Assembly: GCA_026393335.1 (NCBI GenBank)
Contig: JAPLAJ010000123.1
Location: 1 to 13,681 of the forward strand
Direction: 5' to 3'
DNA: 13,681 nt
Origin: Rhodoluna sp.
Lineage (GTDB): Bacteria > Actinomycetota > Actinomycetes > Actinomycetales > Microbacteriaceae
Shown here: piece after piece, positions 1-6,970 of the stretch
Layout: each line of letters starts with the position of its first letter
How positions within the stretch are numbered: position 1 is the stretch's first letter
The notes under the pieces: model-generated
Database searches by the model: none
What the model was told of the DNA's origin: nothing
The model's input: only the letters and a program-made list of their open reading frames with translations
Program-made: the position numbers and the translations under genes

Positions 1-231
1 ACAATTCACGCAGCTAAGGGACTCGAATACAAAGCAGTCTTCATTATCGGAGCAATCGAAGGCTATCTTCCAATTAGTTATGCCAAGACAGAGTTACAAA
101 TAGCTGAAGAGCAGCGATTGTTTTATGTAGGCGTGACTAGAGCGAAAGACTCCTTGTTTATTACTTGGGCCAACAGGGACACTCCAGAAGATCGTCCAAG
201 AACTAGAAGTAGATACCTAGATCTCATCTAA
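1..231 (+). CDS. uvrD2: UvrD/PcrA-family superfamily 1 DNA helicase, C-terminal fragment (UvrD2-like)
   Basis: This is the last 76 codons of a gene that begins before the window; it is open from base 1 and ends at TAA 229-231. Residues 1-17 (TIHAAKGLEYKAVFIIG) match helicase motif V, and residues 36-50 (EEQRLFYVGVTRAKD) match motif VI with its arginine finger, both typical of ATP-dependent 3'-5' UvrD/PcrA/Rep helicases that unwind DNA during repair. The tail RSRYLDLI resembles the segment directly after motif VI in actinobacterial UvrD2. The neighbouring genes (ThiF/TOMM-E1-like, DUF2342, PDZ/Lon-like, UPF0182) are those that surround uvrD2 in M. tuberculosis, which supports UvrD2 over UvrD1 or PcrA. 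Only about 26 residues follow motif VI, so the HRDC domain of mycobacterial UvrD2 is absent. The end overlaps the opposing gene by 15 bp. Family is certain; the UvrD2 label is inferred from context. Confidence 0.88.
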   Translation, partial: TIHAAKGLEYKAVFIIGAIEGYLPISYAKTELQIAEEQRLFYVGVTRAKDSLFITWANRDTPEDRPRTRSRYLDLI

Positions 232-1281
232 GCCACTGCACTTGCAGAGTCTATGAAATTCATAGCTAGTTCTATGAACATTTCCTGATGCATAATCTAT
301 TCGGTAGCCAGCTTGGTATTCATTATTTTCATCAGCTACAACCTTGAAACCTGCAGACTCGTCTAGGTGTCTAAGGATTGAACGTAAGGTAAGACCTGCT
401 GAACTTAGTAGTGAAGAGCTGTCGTCTCTGGTTCTGGGTAAATCAATAAGTTGAGATGCTAACGCAGGCCAAGCAGGATCTTGGTCAACTTTGTATTCAG
501 CTAGACAATTCAGGCACGGGGTCTTGCCTGGAATGACTATTGGACTTATCTGAGCTTCGTACAAGTCAAATGTGATGTTTATGTGGGGAACATCTCGATT
601 CAACCAGCGAATGTAAGTTATCGGTCTGGTAGCTAAATGGCCGCTGGTTAAGGCAAAAGAGATCTTGAGATCTTTACTTGGTTTGTAGTTGAGATTTATA
701 AGCCTTGGCGTTTTGCTCTGGGGGAGCGAGAGTTTTTGTAACTCTACGCTAACTGCCTCAAATCTGGACTGGCCCAACAACTCCTTGCTAAACCCGAGTT
801 CGCCTAAATCGGTGTTTAGAATCCTGCCTTCATCATGTGTAACAACTTTTCCAACACCGCTAGCAAGTAAACCCTTGGCGATAAGCACACCTGATTTATC
901 AAGCTGATCTATGTGCACAACTCGATGCCAACGTTCAGCAAGGATCATCTCAGGATTCACTTCATAATCAAGTGCCGCTCTTGCAAGCTCAGCAAAAGCA
1001 ATTTGCTGCCAGGCACCAAAGGCGTTACTTACCGTCTCTGGTGCTTCCATGACCGAACTGAGTTTGGTAATCAACTGATTTGTTGTGCCAATCGCTGTCT
1101 TGTATGTTTCATCTAGGACCTCTTGTTGACCTTCGACCACACCGCTGTATAAAGCAGCAATGATTTGCTGTTGGGCAAGAGTCAGTTCTTCAATCACAAC
1201 ATTGTTTTTGTCTAATCCAATTTGAATAGTGTTTGGGTCACGCCATAACGCAGGTTGGGCTTTATTGATTCGATGGAACAC
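217..1281 (-). CDS. ThiF/TOMM cyclodehydratase E1-like protein of unknown function (Rv3196-type)
   Basis: 354 residues from a GTG start (bases 1281-1279), with no clear Shine-Dalgarno before it. The protein resembles the stand-alone ThiF/Ocin-ThiF-like proteins ('TOMM precursor leader peptide-binding' type) found beside DUF2342 in many actinobacteria. The N-terminal part has PALWRDPNTIQIGLD (residues 10-24), as in the winged-helix peptide-binding region of that family. Residues 120-160 look like a ThiF Rossmann unit (HRVVHIDQLDKSGVLIAKGL, then GVGKVVTHD), but the usual GxGxxG loop is replaced by DQLDKSG, so ATP binding is doubtful. Residues 247-280 hold PIVIPGKTPCLNCL and DPAWPALASQL, the most diagnostic stretch. 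Cys256 and Cys259 with Cys346 and Cys348 probably form a Cys4 zinc site. No YcaO, dehydrogenase or precursor-peptide gene is visible. It lies 49 bp behind the DUF2342 gene and is probably cotranscribed with it. The cellular role is unknown. Confidence 0.8.
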   Translation of the reverse strand: MFHRINKAQPALWRDPNTIQIGLDKNNVVIEELTLAQQQIIAALYSGVVEGQQEVLDETYKTAIGTTNQLITKLSSVMEAPETVSNAFGAWQQIAFAELARAALDYEVNPEMILAERWHRVVHIDQLDKSGVLIAKGLLASGVGKVVTHDEGRILNTDLGELGFSKELLGQSRFEAVSVELQKLSLPQSKTPRLINLNYKPSKDLKISFALTSGHLATRPITYIRWLNRDVPHINITFDLYEAQISPIVIPGKTPCLNCLAEYKVDQDPAWPALASQLIDLPRTRDDSSSLLSSAGLTLRSILRHLDESAGFKVVADENNEYQAGYRIDYASGNVHRTSYEFHRLCKCSGLDEI

Positions 1282-1330
1282 GAAATACAGTCTGCCTATT
1301 AAAGCTATTGACCGCTTTGGTTCTCAACAG

Positions 1331-2659
1331 TTATTCGCCGAGTAGATCTCTCAGTGCTTGATCCATCGCATCTGGAATGCCGAGGTCAGATTTAATTCTG
1401 GCAACGTATTTATCTGGATTATCGATATCTGTTGCTGTAGGTAAAAAGTCGGGGTGATCCCATAGGGCGTCACGCTTTTCATTGCCTAGCGCAGTTCCAA
1501 TTTGTTGCCATAAAGTAGTTGCTTCTCTTAAGCGTTTTGGTCTAAGTTCTAATCCAACAAGTGTCTGGAATGTGCGTTCAGCTGGCCCACCGGTAGCGCG
1601 TCTTCTTCTTACCGCTTCTCGAATGGCATCAGCCTTAGGTAGACGAAGACCCGCTTGACTTGTAACCGCATCAACCCAACCTTCAATCAAAGCAAGATTA
1701 GTTTCGATGCTGTCTAAAGCTAGTTGCTGACTTGGTGATCTAGCGGCTAGGAAAGCACCTGACTCTAGAGCTGCTTGAAGTTCTTGGGGATTTTGTGGAT
1801 CAAAGTCTTCGCTGAGTTCTTGCATGCGACTAGTTTCAAATGAAATGCCTGCTGCATATTCACGAATCTGAGCAACAACTTTTTCTCTTAGCCACTTTGA
1901 ATGTTTGAATAATCTGGTGTGAGCTAGCTCTCTTAGCACCATGTAGATGTAGGCCTGGTCTTTGTCACTACCTAATTCCAGTGTCTTTATAAACTCTTGA
2001 AGATTTTGAATTACAAAAGCAGGTCTCTGGTCAATATAGATAGGTAAGCCAACTTCAGTTCCGGTTAGCGCTTCTCTAGATAGTTGTCCAAGGGCCTGAC
2101 CTAGTTGCATGGCAAACATCATCGCTCCTGCAGAGCGCATAATCTCGCTGGCACCTTTGAGAGAATCTTGTAATTCTTCAGGAAGCTGTTCTTGGATAGC
2201 TTCGCCAAGACTTCTATTCATACGATCTGCAACAGGTTCGGCTAATGCTCTAAATAGTGGAAGAGCGTCATCAACCCAAAGTGTTCTACTTAGAAGTTTT
2301 GGTTCGATTAAGACTTCGGAAATACTGGTGGCTTCATTAAGCCAAAGGTTAGCAATACCGATTGCTTCTAAAAGTTCTTTCCTACCGCTGTCATCAAAGG
2401 AGGTTGCTCCGACCTTAGCCAGCTCTTTCGCACTTTGAGCGGCTGCCTGCCAGTTCACTCCAGATCCTTCTGAAGGGGGAGTGGGAATTAGAAATGCACC
2501 CTGGATGTTGGCAAATAGTTGCTGAAGCGATTCAGGACTGCCATCAAAACCAGCAGCCTTAGCTAGTGCCTCAGGATCAAACCCTTGGCTGAGCATCTCT
2601 TCCCAGATGCGCCTAAGCTCTTCTGGGTCTGGCATTCCATTGTCGTTTTCTTCGCTCAT
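1331..2659 (-). CDS. DUF2342 / zincin-2 family zinc-dependent metalloprotease-like protein (Rv3195-type)
   Basis: 442 residues; ATG at 2659-2657 with GAGG (2667-2664) four bases upstream. It matches the actinobacterial DUF2342 'zinc-dependent metalloprotease / putative hydrolase' family along its whole length. The N-terminus is acidic, with an LSQGFDPEALAKAAGF segment. The family core is RELAHTRLFKHSKWL (243-257), with LALIEGWVDAV (322-332) further on. The C-terminal signature runs through RRRRATGGPAERTFQ (351-365), VGLELRPKRLREA (368-380) and LWDHPDFLPTATDID (399-413). No transmembrane segment or signal peptide is seen, so it is probably cytosolic. The segment that would carry a zincin HExxH reads RELAH: Glu244 and His247 are there but the first His is Arg, so protease activity is not shown by the sequence. 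The substrate is unknown. It is divergent from the PDZ/Lon-like gene and shares a 163-bp promoter region with it. Confidence 0.87.
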   Translation of the reverse strand: MSEENDNGMPDPEELRRIWEEMLSQGFDPEALAKAAGFDGSPESLQQLFANIQGAFLIPTPPSEGSGVNWQAAAQSAKELAKVGATSFDDSGRKELLEAIGIANLWLNEATSISEVLIEPKLLSRTLWVDDALPLFRALAEPVADRMNRSLGEAIQEQLPEELQDSLKGASEIMRSAGAMMFAMQLGQALGQLSREALTGTEVGLPIYIDQRPAFVIQNLQEFIKTLELGSDKDQAYIYMVLRELAHTRLFKHSKWLREKVVAQIREYAAGISFETSRMQELSEDFDPQNPQELQAALESGAFLAARSPSQQLALDSIETNLALIEGWVDAVTSQAGLRLPKADAIREAVRRRRATGGPAERTFQTLVGLELRPKRLREATTLWQQIGTALGNEKRDALWDHPDFLPTATDIDNPDKYVARIKSDLGIPDAMDQALRDLLGE

Positions 2660-2671
2660 TTTTCCTCTTGA

Positions 2672-2699
2672 ACTCTAAGGTAAACGCTCTTTGGGTCAA
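2672..2699 (-). promoter_or_regulatory. Predicted promoter of the DUF2342 - ThiF-like pair
   Basis: Read on the minus strand there is TTGACC (2699-2694), a 16-bp spacer and TAGAGT (2677-2672), close to an actinobacterial SigA-type -35 and TANNNT -10. The expected start of transcription, 6-7 nt further on (about 2665-2666), leaves a leader of only about 6 nt before the ATG at 2659. That leader would cut into the GAGG ribosome-binding sequence. The rest of the 2660-2822 gap holds no gene; it contains a short dyad CGTTT-CT-AAACG at 2743-2754 that could be an operator but is not strong. Confidence 0.55.
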
Positions 2700-2809
2700 A
2701 TCCTTAGAACAACTAGGCAACTATCAGAATGTTCGCCATAAGCGTTTCTAAACGGACATTGAAAGCCTAGAACTTCCTGAAGATTGGCATGCCTGTCAGC
2801 GCGCTCGTT

Positions 2810-2815
2810 TAGGCT
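2810..2815 (+). promoter_or_regulatory. Predicted -10 box giving a leaderless start for the PDZ/Lon-like gene
   Basis: TAGGCT fits the actinobacterial -10 consensus TANNNT and ends 7 nt before the ATG at 2823, so transcription should begin at or next to the start codon. No Shine-Dalgarno-like sequence precedes the ATG, which agrees with a leaderless transcript. No convincing -35 lies at 16-18 bp; the nearest, TTGGCA at 2784-2789, has a 20-bp spacer. Confidence 0.5.
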
Positions 2816-2822
2816 GGGCTAG

Positions 2823-3902
2823 ATGATTTCTTTTGAAGACAAGCAGACTAAGAAAAACCTGTATAGAAGGGTGTTCAGCTGGATTACTTCAGCTGCACTA
2901 ATAGGTGGCGGTCTATTTGTCGTTCTCGCTCCAACCCCATATCTTGTTGAGCAACCAGGACCGGTATACAACTTATTGGCAGATATTGGCGATGAGCCAA
3001 TGATCTCGATACCTGATCAAAAGACTTATCCGGTTTCTGGTGACTTGAGCATGCTAACTGTGACCCTCAAGGGAACCTCACAAAAAGGAGCTTCTTGGCT
3101 TGAGGTGGGATTAGCAAAACTCGACTCTGCGCTTTCGATTATCAACATCACTGACATTTACCCAGAAGGTTGGGACGATGCGAAGATGGACGAGCAGTCA
3201 GATCTGATGATGCTGGACTCGCAAGCAAATGCAAAGGGTGCAGCACTTTCACTTCTAGATATTCCTTACACCACTGAAATTAAAGTGACCATGGTTGAAA
3301 AGAAAGGTCCAGCCGGAAATATCTTGAAAGCTGCGGACACTTTGCTCACCGTCCAAGGGGAAAAAGCCACAGGTTTAGAACAAGTTCGTCGCCTAGTTGC
3401 TGAGACAAAGGGAGAGCGAACTGTTGACATGGAAATTGTTCGAGATGGCAAGAAGCTTTCGGTTAGCGTTCTTCCAAAACAGATTGACAAGCAATGGCGT
3501 ATGGGAATCTATGTCCAGACTGTGCCAACGTTTCCATTTGAAATAGATGTTCAGGTAGGTAACGTTGGTGGCCCAAGTGCAGGGCAAATGTTAGCGCTGG
3601 CAATTTATGACAAGCTCACCCCTGGCGAACTCACCGGTGGCAAGAGAATAGCTGGCACTGGAACTATCGATTTAGATGGCAAAATTGGACCTATCGGCGG
3701 TGCTAAGCAAAAAATGTACGGTGCCCAAAGAGCTGGACACAAATGGTTCCTAGTGCCAAGTGAAAATTGCGATCAGGTAATAGGAAATGTTCCTGATGGT
3801 TTGAAAGTTGTTAAAGTTTCCACGATTCAGGACTCTTTGGCAGCTGTGAAAGCAATTGCAACTAATACTGGTACCGACAAACTACTAACTTGTACAAAAT
3901 AG
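2823..3902 (+). CDS. Membrane-anchored PDZ domain / Lon-like (S16) serine protease (Rv3194c-type)
   Basis: 359 residues. One N-terminal membrane segment (about 19-37, SWITSAALIGGGLFVVLAP) follows a basic stretch, so the rest should lie outside the membrane. A PDZ-like domain occupies roughly residues 135-215 (KGPAGNILKAADTLLTVQGE is its binding-groove region). A Lon proteolytic domain follows, with the nucleophile Ser252 in NVGGPSAGQM and the general base Lys295 in GPIGGAKQK. Their 43-residue spacing equals that of the Ser/Lys dyad in E. coli Lon, so the protein should be an active, ATPase-free endopeptidase. This is the YlbL/Rv3194c type. The native substrate is unknown; envelope protein quality control is an inference. 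The UPF0182 gene follows after 16 bp, as in most actinobacteria, so the two are probably cotranscribed. The start is set by the upstream -10 box and the correctly placed N-terminal membrane helix. Confidence 0.93.
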   Translation: MISFEDKQTKKNLYRRVFSWITSAALIGGGLFVVLAPTPYLVEQPGPVYNLLADIGDEPMISIPDQKTYPVSGDLSMLTVTLKGTSQKGASWLEVGLAKLDSALSIINITDIYPEGWDDAKMDEQSDLMMLDSQANAKGAALSLLDIPYTTEIKVTMVEKKGPAGNILKAADTLLTVQGEKATGLEQVRRLVAETKGERTVDMEIVRDGKKLSVSVLPKQIDKQWRMGIYVQTVPTFPFEIDVQVGNVGGPSAGQMLALAIYDKLTPGELTGGKRIAGTGTIDLDGKIGPIGGAKQKMYGAQRAGHKWFLVPSENCDQVIGNVPDGLKVVKVSTIQDSLAAVKAIATNTGTDKLLTCTK

Positions 3903-3918
3903 ATAAAGGAAAAAAGAA

Positions 3919-6774
3919 ATGACTCAAGCGAGCCAAGCAAACATTCGTAAGCGTGCACCTTTTGCGATATCGATAGGTATCGTGGCTGTTCTAGCCGTTG
4001 CTTTACTTAGCGCTTCCAGTGTCTACACCGATGTTTTGTGGTTTGACCAACTCGGATTCTTATCTGTGTTTACAACACAGATCTGGGCACAGGTAGGCGT
4101 GTTCGCTGTTACTGCACTTATTGCAGGTGCTGTTGTCTGGGTAAACATCTATCTTGCTTGGCGACTTAGACCTATTTATGTAACTGGCAACGACTTCTTC
4201 GGTAGAGATCTAACGGAGTACCGACAGATACTAGATCGTTTGCGCAAGAGATTGCTATTTGTTGTTCCTGTTGCCATCGCGATTTTTGTTGGCTCATCAC
4301 AAAGCTCCGAGTGGTCGACTGTCTTACTGTTTCTAAACCACAGCTACACAGGTGTCTTGGACCCACAGTTCAACCTAGATGTGAGCTTCTATTTATTCGA
4401 CTTGCCTTTCTACATCGACCTCGTGTCTTTCTTGATGGTCGTAACATTCTTGTCTTTGATTCCAGCAATCTTGTTCCACCTGGTTTATGGAGGAATTAAG
4501 TTCAATGGAAAGCAGTCAACTTTCACAAAGACTGCACGTATCCAGATATCTGTATTAGCTGCTGTGTTCATGGTGCTACTTGGTTTCACCATTTGGTTGG
4601 GCCAGTACGAAACGCTAACTAGCCCTTCAGGTCTTTTTACTGGAGCTACATACTCTGATGTAAATGCGAGCATCCCGGCAGCTCAAATCTTGACTGCAAT
4701 CGCATTTGTTGTAGCACTTCTTTTCTTAGCTGCTGCAGTTATCGCTAAGTGGAGGCTTGCTGTTCTAGGTACCTCTCTAATGCTTGTACTCGCAGTTGTT
4801 TTGGGTGGCGTTTGGCCAGGCATCGTTCAGACATTCCAAGTTGTTCCAAACGAGAGAACTTTGGAAGCTCCGTTCATTCAGAGAAACATTGAAGCTACTC
4901 GTGCAGCCTATGGTTTAGATAAAGTCCAGACTGTTGAGTACGATGCCAAAACCACTGCAACAGCGGGTGCTTTGAAGAAAGATGCTCAAACTGCAGCGCA
5001 AATTAGAATTCTTGACCCTAACCTAGTCAGCTCATCATTCAAGCAACTTGAGCAGTATCGCCAGTACTACGGTTTTGAAAACCACCTAGATGTTGACCGC
5101 TACAAGATTAAGGGCAAGATCCAAGACACCGTGCTTGCTGTTCGAGAGCTAAACCAATCTGGTTTGGGAACTTCACAGTCTTGGTACAACAACGTTGTGG
5201 TCTTTACACACGGTTATGGAATGGTCGCGGCTTACGGAAACAGACGCTCTGCTGATGGACAACCTGTTTTCCTTCAGTCAGGAATTCCTTCCACTGGCCT
5301 GCTAGGTAAGTATGAGCCGAGGATTTACTTCGGTGAAAAGTCTCCTGAGTACTCAATTGTTGGTGCTCCAGAAGGTGCAGCAGATAAGGAACTGGACTAC
5401 CCAGCTGGTGAAGACAGTGCATCCACTGATCAGCAGACCATGACAACTTTCAAGGGCAACGGTGGACCTAAGCTCGATGACATTATCAAGCGTCTTTCTT
5501 ATGCAATGAAATTCCAAAGCGAACAGATTCTTCTTTCTGACGCGGTGACCGACGCATCTCAGATTCTTTACAACAGAAACCCTAGAGATCGTGTTGCACA
5601 GGTTGCACCGTACCTAACTTTGGACAGTGATATTTATCCTGCGATTGTCGATGAGAAGGTTGTCTGGATTGTTGATGGTTACACAACCTCAGCGAACTAT
5701 CCATACTCAAGAGCTGAAAACTTTGACAGCACTATCGCCGATAGCTCTACTACTTCACCAATCATGCGTGGTTCAATCAACTACATTCGTAACTCCGTCA
5801 AGGCAACAGTTGACGCCTACGACGGTTCGGTAAAGCTATACGCATGGGATGAGAAAGATCCAATCCTAAAAACTTGGATGAAGATTTTCCCGAACACTGT
5901 AAAGCCAGTTTCGGAAATGTCAGGTGCATTGCTTTCCCACGTTAGATATCCAGCTGACCTGTTCAAGATGCAGCGAGGAATTCTAGGTCAATACCACGTG
6001 GCAGATGCTGGAGCTTTCTACTCACAACAGGATGCTTGGATGACACCTAATGATCCAGTAGATCAGGGTCAGGGCACAGGTTCACTGCAGCCACCTTATT
6101 ACTTGACCTTGCAGGTGCCTACCCAAGAGAGCCCTTCATTTTCTATCTATTCCACATTCATTCCTAAATCAACTGGTGACTCTAGTCGAAATGTTTTGAC
6201 CGGATACCTAGTTGCTGATTCGGATGCGGGAGATAAGGATGGAGTAGTTTCAGAACATTATGGAAAGCTTCGTCTACTTACTTTGCCGAGGACGACAATT
6301 GTTCCAGGGCCTGGTCAGGTTCAGAACAACTTCAACTCAGACAGCGAAGTTTCTAAACTTCTGAACATCTTGAGACAAGGTTCAACCAAGGTTCTCAACG
6401 GAAACCTATTGACTCTGCCTATTGGTGGTGGATTGTTGTATGTCCAGCCGGTTTATATCCAATCAACTGGTGAAACATCATTCCCACTTCTAAAGAAAGT
6501 CCTCGTTGCCTTTGGTGACAAGATCGCCTTCGAAGATAATTTGGATTCCGCTCTGAACGCTCTGTTCTCTGGAAACAGTGGCACCGGAGGAGTAACTCCA
6601 CCGGTTGATCCTGGTCAGACTAAAGAGCAAAGGCTGGCAACAGCTCTAGAGAACGCTCGTCAAGCAATGATTGATAAGGATGCAGCTATGAAGGCCGGAG
6701 ACTGGACAGCATTTGGAAAAGCTGATGCTCGTCTGAAGGCTGCCATTGATGCCGCTTTGGAGGCAAGCAAATAG
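3919..6774 (+). CDS. UPF0182 family large integral membrane protein (Rv3193c-type)
   Basis: 951 residues, ATG with AAGGA (3906-3910) eight bases upstream. About seven membrane helices fill the N-terminal third, at roughly residues 15-35, 56-78, 112-127, 168-191, 208-228, 255-276 and 280-302. A large hydrophilic, mostly extracytoplasmic domain follows. Family hallmarks are DPQFNLDVSFYLFDLPFY (148-165), the region NERTLEAPFIQRNIEATRAA (311-330) with YGL after it, and the C-terminal helix MKAGDWTAFGKADARLKAA. A Gly/Pro/Ser-rich linker (GNSGTGGVTPPVDPGQTK) separates that helix from the main domain. Length is usual for the family. The function is unknown. Its tight linkage to the PDZ/Lon-like protease suggests a shared membrane role, but this is inferred. 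The next feature downstream is tRNA-fMet with its own promoter; no terminator is evident between them. Confidence 0.95.
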   Translation: MTQASQANIRKRAPFAISIGIVAVLAVALLSASSVYTDVLWFDQLGFLSVFTTQIWAQVGVFAVTALIAGAVVWVNIYLAWRLRPIYVTGNDFFGRDLTEYRQILDRLRKRLLFVVPVAIAIFVGSSQSSEWSTVLLFLNHSYTGVLDPQFNLDVSFYLFDLPFYIDLVSFLMVVTFLSLIPAILFHLVYGGIKFNGKQSTFTKTARIQISVLAAVFMVLLGFTIWLGQYETLTSPSGLFTGATYSDVNASIPAAQILTAIAFVVALLFLAAAVIAKWRLAVLGTSLMLVLAVVLGGVWPGIVQTFQVVPNERTLEAPFIQRNIEATRAAYGLDKVQTVEYDAKTTATAGALKKDAQTAAQIRILDPNLVSSSFKQLEQYRQYYGFENHLDVDRYKIKGKIQDTVLAVRELNQSGLGTSQSWYNNVVVFTHGYGMVAAYGNRRSADGQPVFLQSGIPSTGLLGKYEPRIYFGEKSPEYSIVGAPEGAADKELDYPAGEDSASTDQQTMTTFKGNGGPKLDDIIKRLSYAMKFQSEQILLSDAVTDASQILYNRNPRDRVAQVAPYLTLDSDIYPAIVDEKVVWIVDGYTTSANYPYSRAENFDSTIADSSTTSPIMRGSINYIRNSVKATVDAYDGSVKLYAWDEKDPILKTWMKIFPNTVKPVSEMSGALLSHVRYPADLFKMQRGILGQYHVADAGAFYSQQDAWMTPNDPVDQGQGTGSLQPPYYLTLQVPTQESPSFSIYSTFIPKSTGDSSRNVLTGYLVADSDAGDKDGVVSEHYGKLRLLTLPRTTIVPGPGQVQNNFNSDSEVSKLLNILRQGSTKVLNGNLLTLPIGGGLLYVQPVYIQSTGETSFPLLKKVLVAFGDKIAFEDNLDSALNALFSGNSGTGGVTPPVDPGQTKEQRLATALENARQAMIDKDAAMKAGDWTAFGKADARLKAAIDAALEASK

Positions 6775-6785
6775 CAGCAAATTTG

Positions 6786-6794
6786 TGGTAGGCT
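6786..6794 (+). promoter_or_regulatory. Extended -10 promoter of tRNA-fMet
   Basis: TGGTAGGCT is an extended -10 element (TGn followed by TANNNT). It ends 10 nt before the first tRNA base, so transcription would begin a few bases before the mature 5' end. The tRNA-Arg gene at the other end of the window has a nearly identical element, TGGTAGTCT. Confidence 0.5.
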
Positions 6795-6804
6795 GAAACT
6801 TCGC

Positions 6805-6881
6805 CGCGGGGTGGAGCAGTTCGGTAGCTCGCCGGGCTCATAACCCGGAGGTCGTAGGTTCAAATCCTGCCTCCGCAACCA
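6805..6881 (+). tRNA. Initiator tRNA-fMet (anticodon CAT), CCA encoded
   Basis: A 77-nt cloverleaf. The acceptor CGCGGGG pairs with CTCCGCA except for the first pair C1-A72, the mismatch that marks bacterial initiator tRNAs. The anticodon arm is CCGGG-CTCATAA-CCCGG, with three consecutive G-C pairs next to the loop (positions 29-31 with 39-41), the second initiator hallmark. The T arm is GTAGG-TTCAAAT-CCTGC. The discriminator is A, followed by an encoded CCA (6879-6881). An intrinsic terminator starts 6 nt later. Confidence 0.98.
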
Positions 6882-6887
6882 ATAGTG

Positions 6888-6921
6888 AAAAGGCCCCAAC
6901 AATAGTTGGGGCCTTTTCTTT
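6888..6921 (+). terminator. Rho-independent terminator after tRNA-fMet
   Basis: AAAAGGCCCCAAC (6888-6900) pairs perfectly with GTTGGGGCCTTTT (6905-6917) around an AATA loop, and the right arm runs into a T-rich tract (TTTTCTTT). The 13-bp stem has six G-C pairs in one block (GGCCCC). Because the stem flanks are A-rich and T-rich, it could also stop transcription arriving from the right on the minus strand. Confidence 0.95.
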
Positions 6922-6958
6922 GTTGTAGATAACTCGAGTCGCATTTTTGCAAATTACG

Positions 6959-6964
6959 TATGCT
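6959..6964 (+). promoter_or_regulatory. Predicted -10 box giving a leaderless start for the secreted protein gene
   Basis: TATGCT fits TANNNT and ends 6 nt before the ATG at 6971, the same spacing as at murI. An in-frame TGA (6968-6970) directly precedes the ATG, so the start cannot lie further upstream. No Shine-Dalgarno is visible. No clear -35 was found. Confidence 0.5.
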
Positions 6965-6970
6965 CCTTGA

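Noticed and set aside
217..2659. A TOMM / thiazole-oxazole peptide biosynthetic cluster
   Set aside because: Only the E1-like protein is present. No YcaO, dehydrogenase, transporter or precursor-like small gene is visible, and the same gene is found in this housekeeping context across actinobacteria.
3266..3587. Overlapping minus-strand frames inside the PDZ/Lon-like gene, and similar frames inside UPF0182, HtrA, malic enzyme and rdgB
   Set aside because: They lie antisense to well-supported conserved genes, have no ribosome site or recognisable motif, and look like chance openings.
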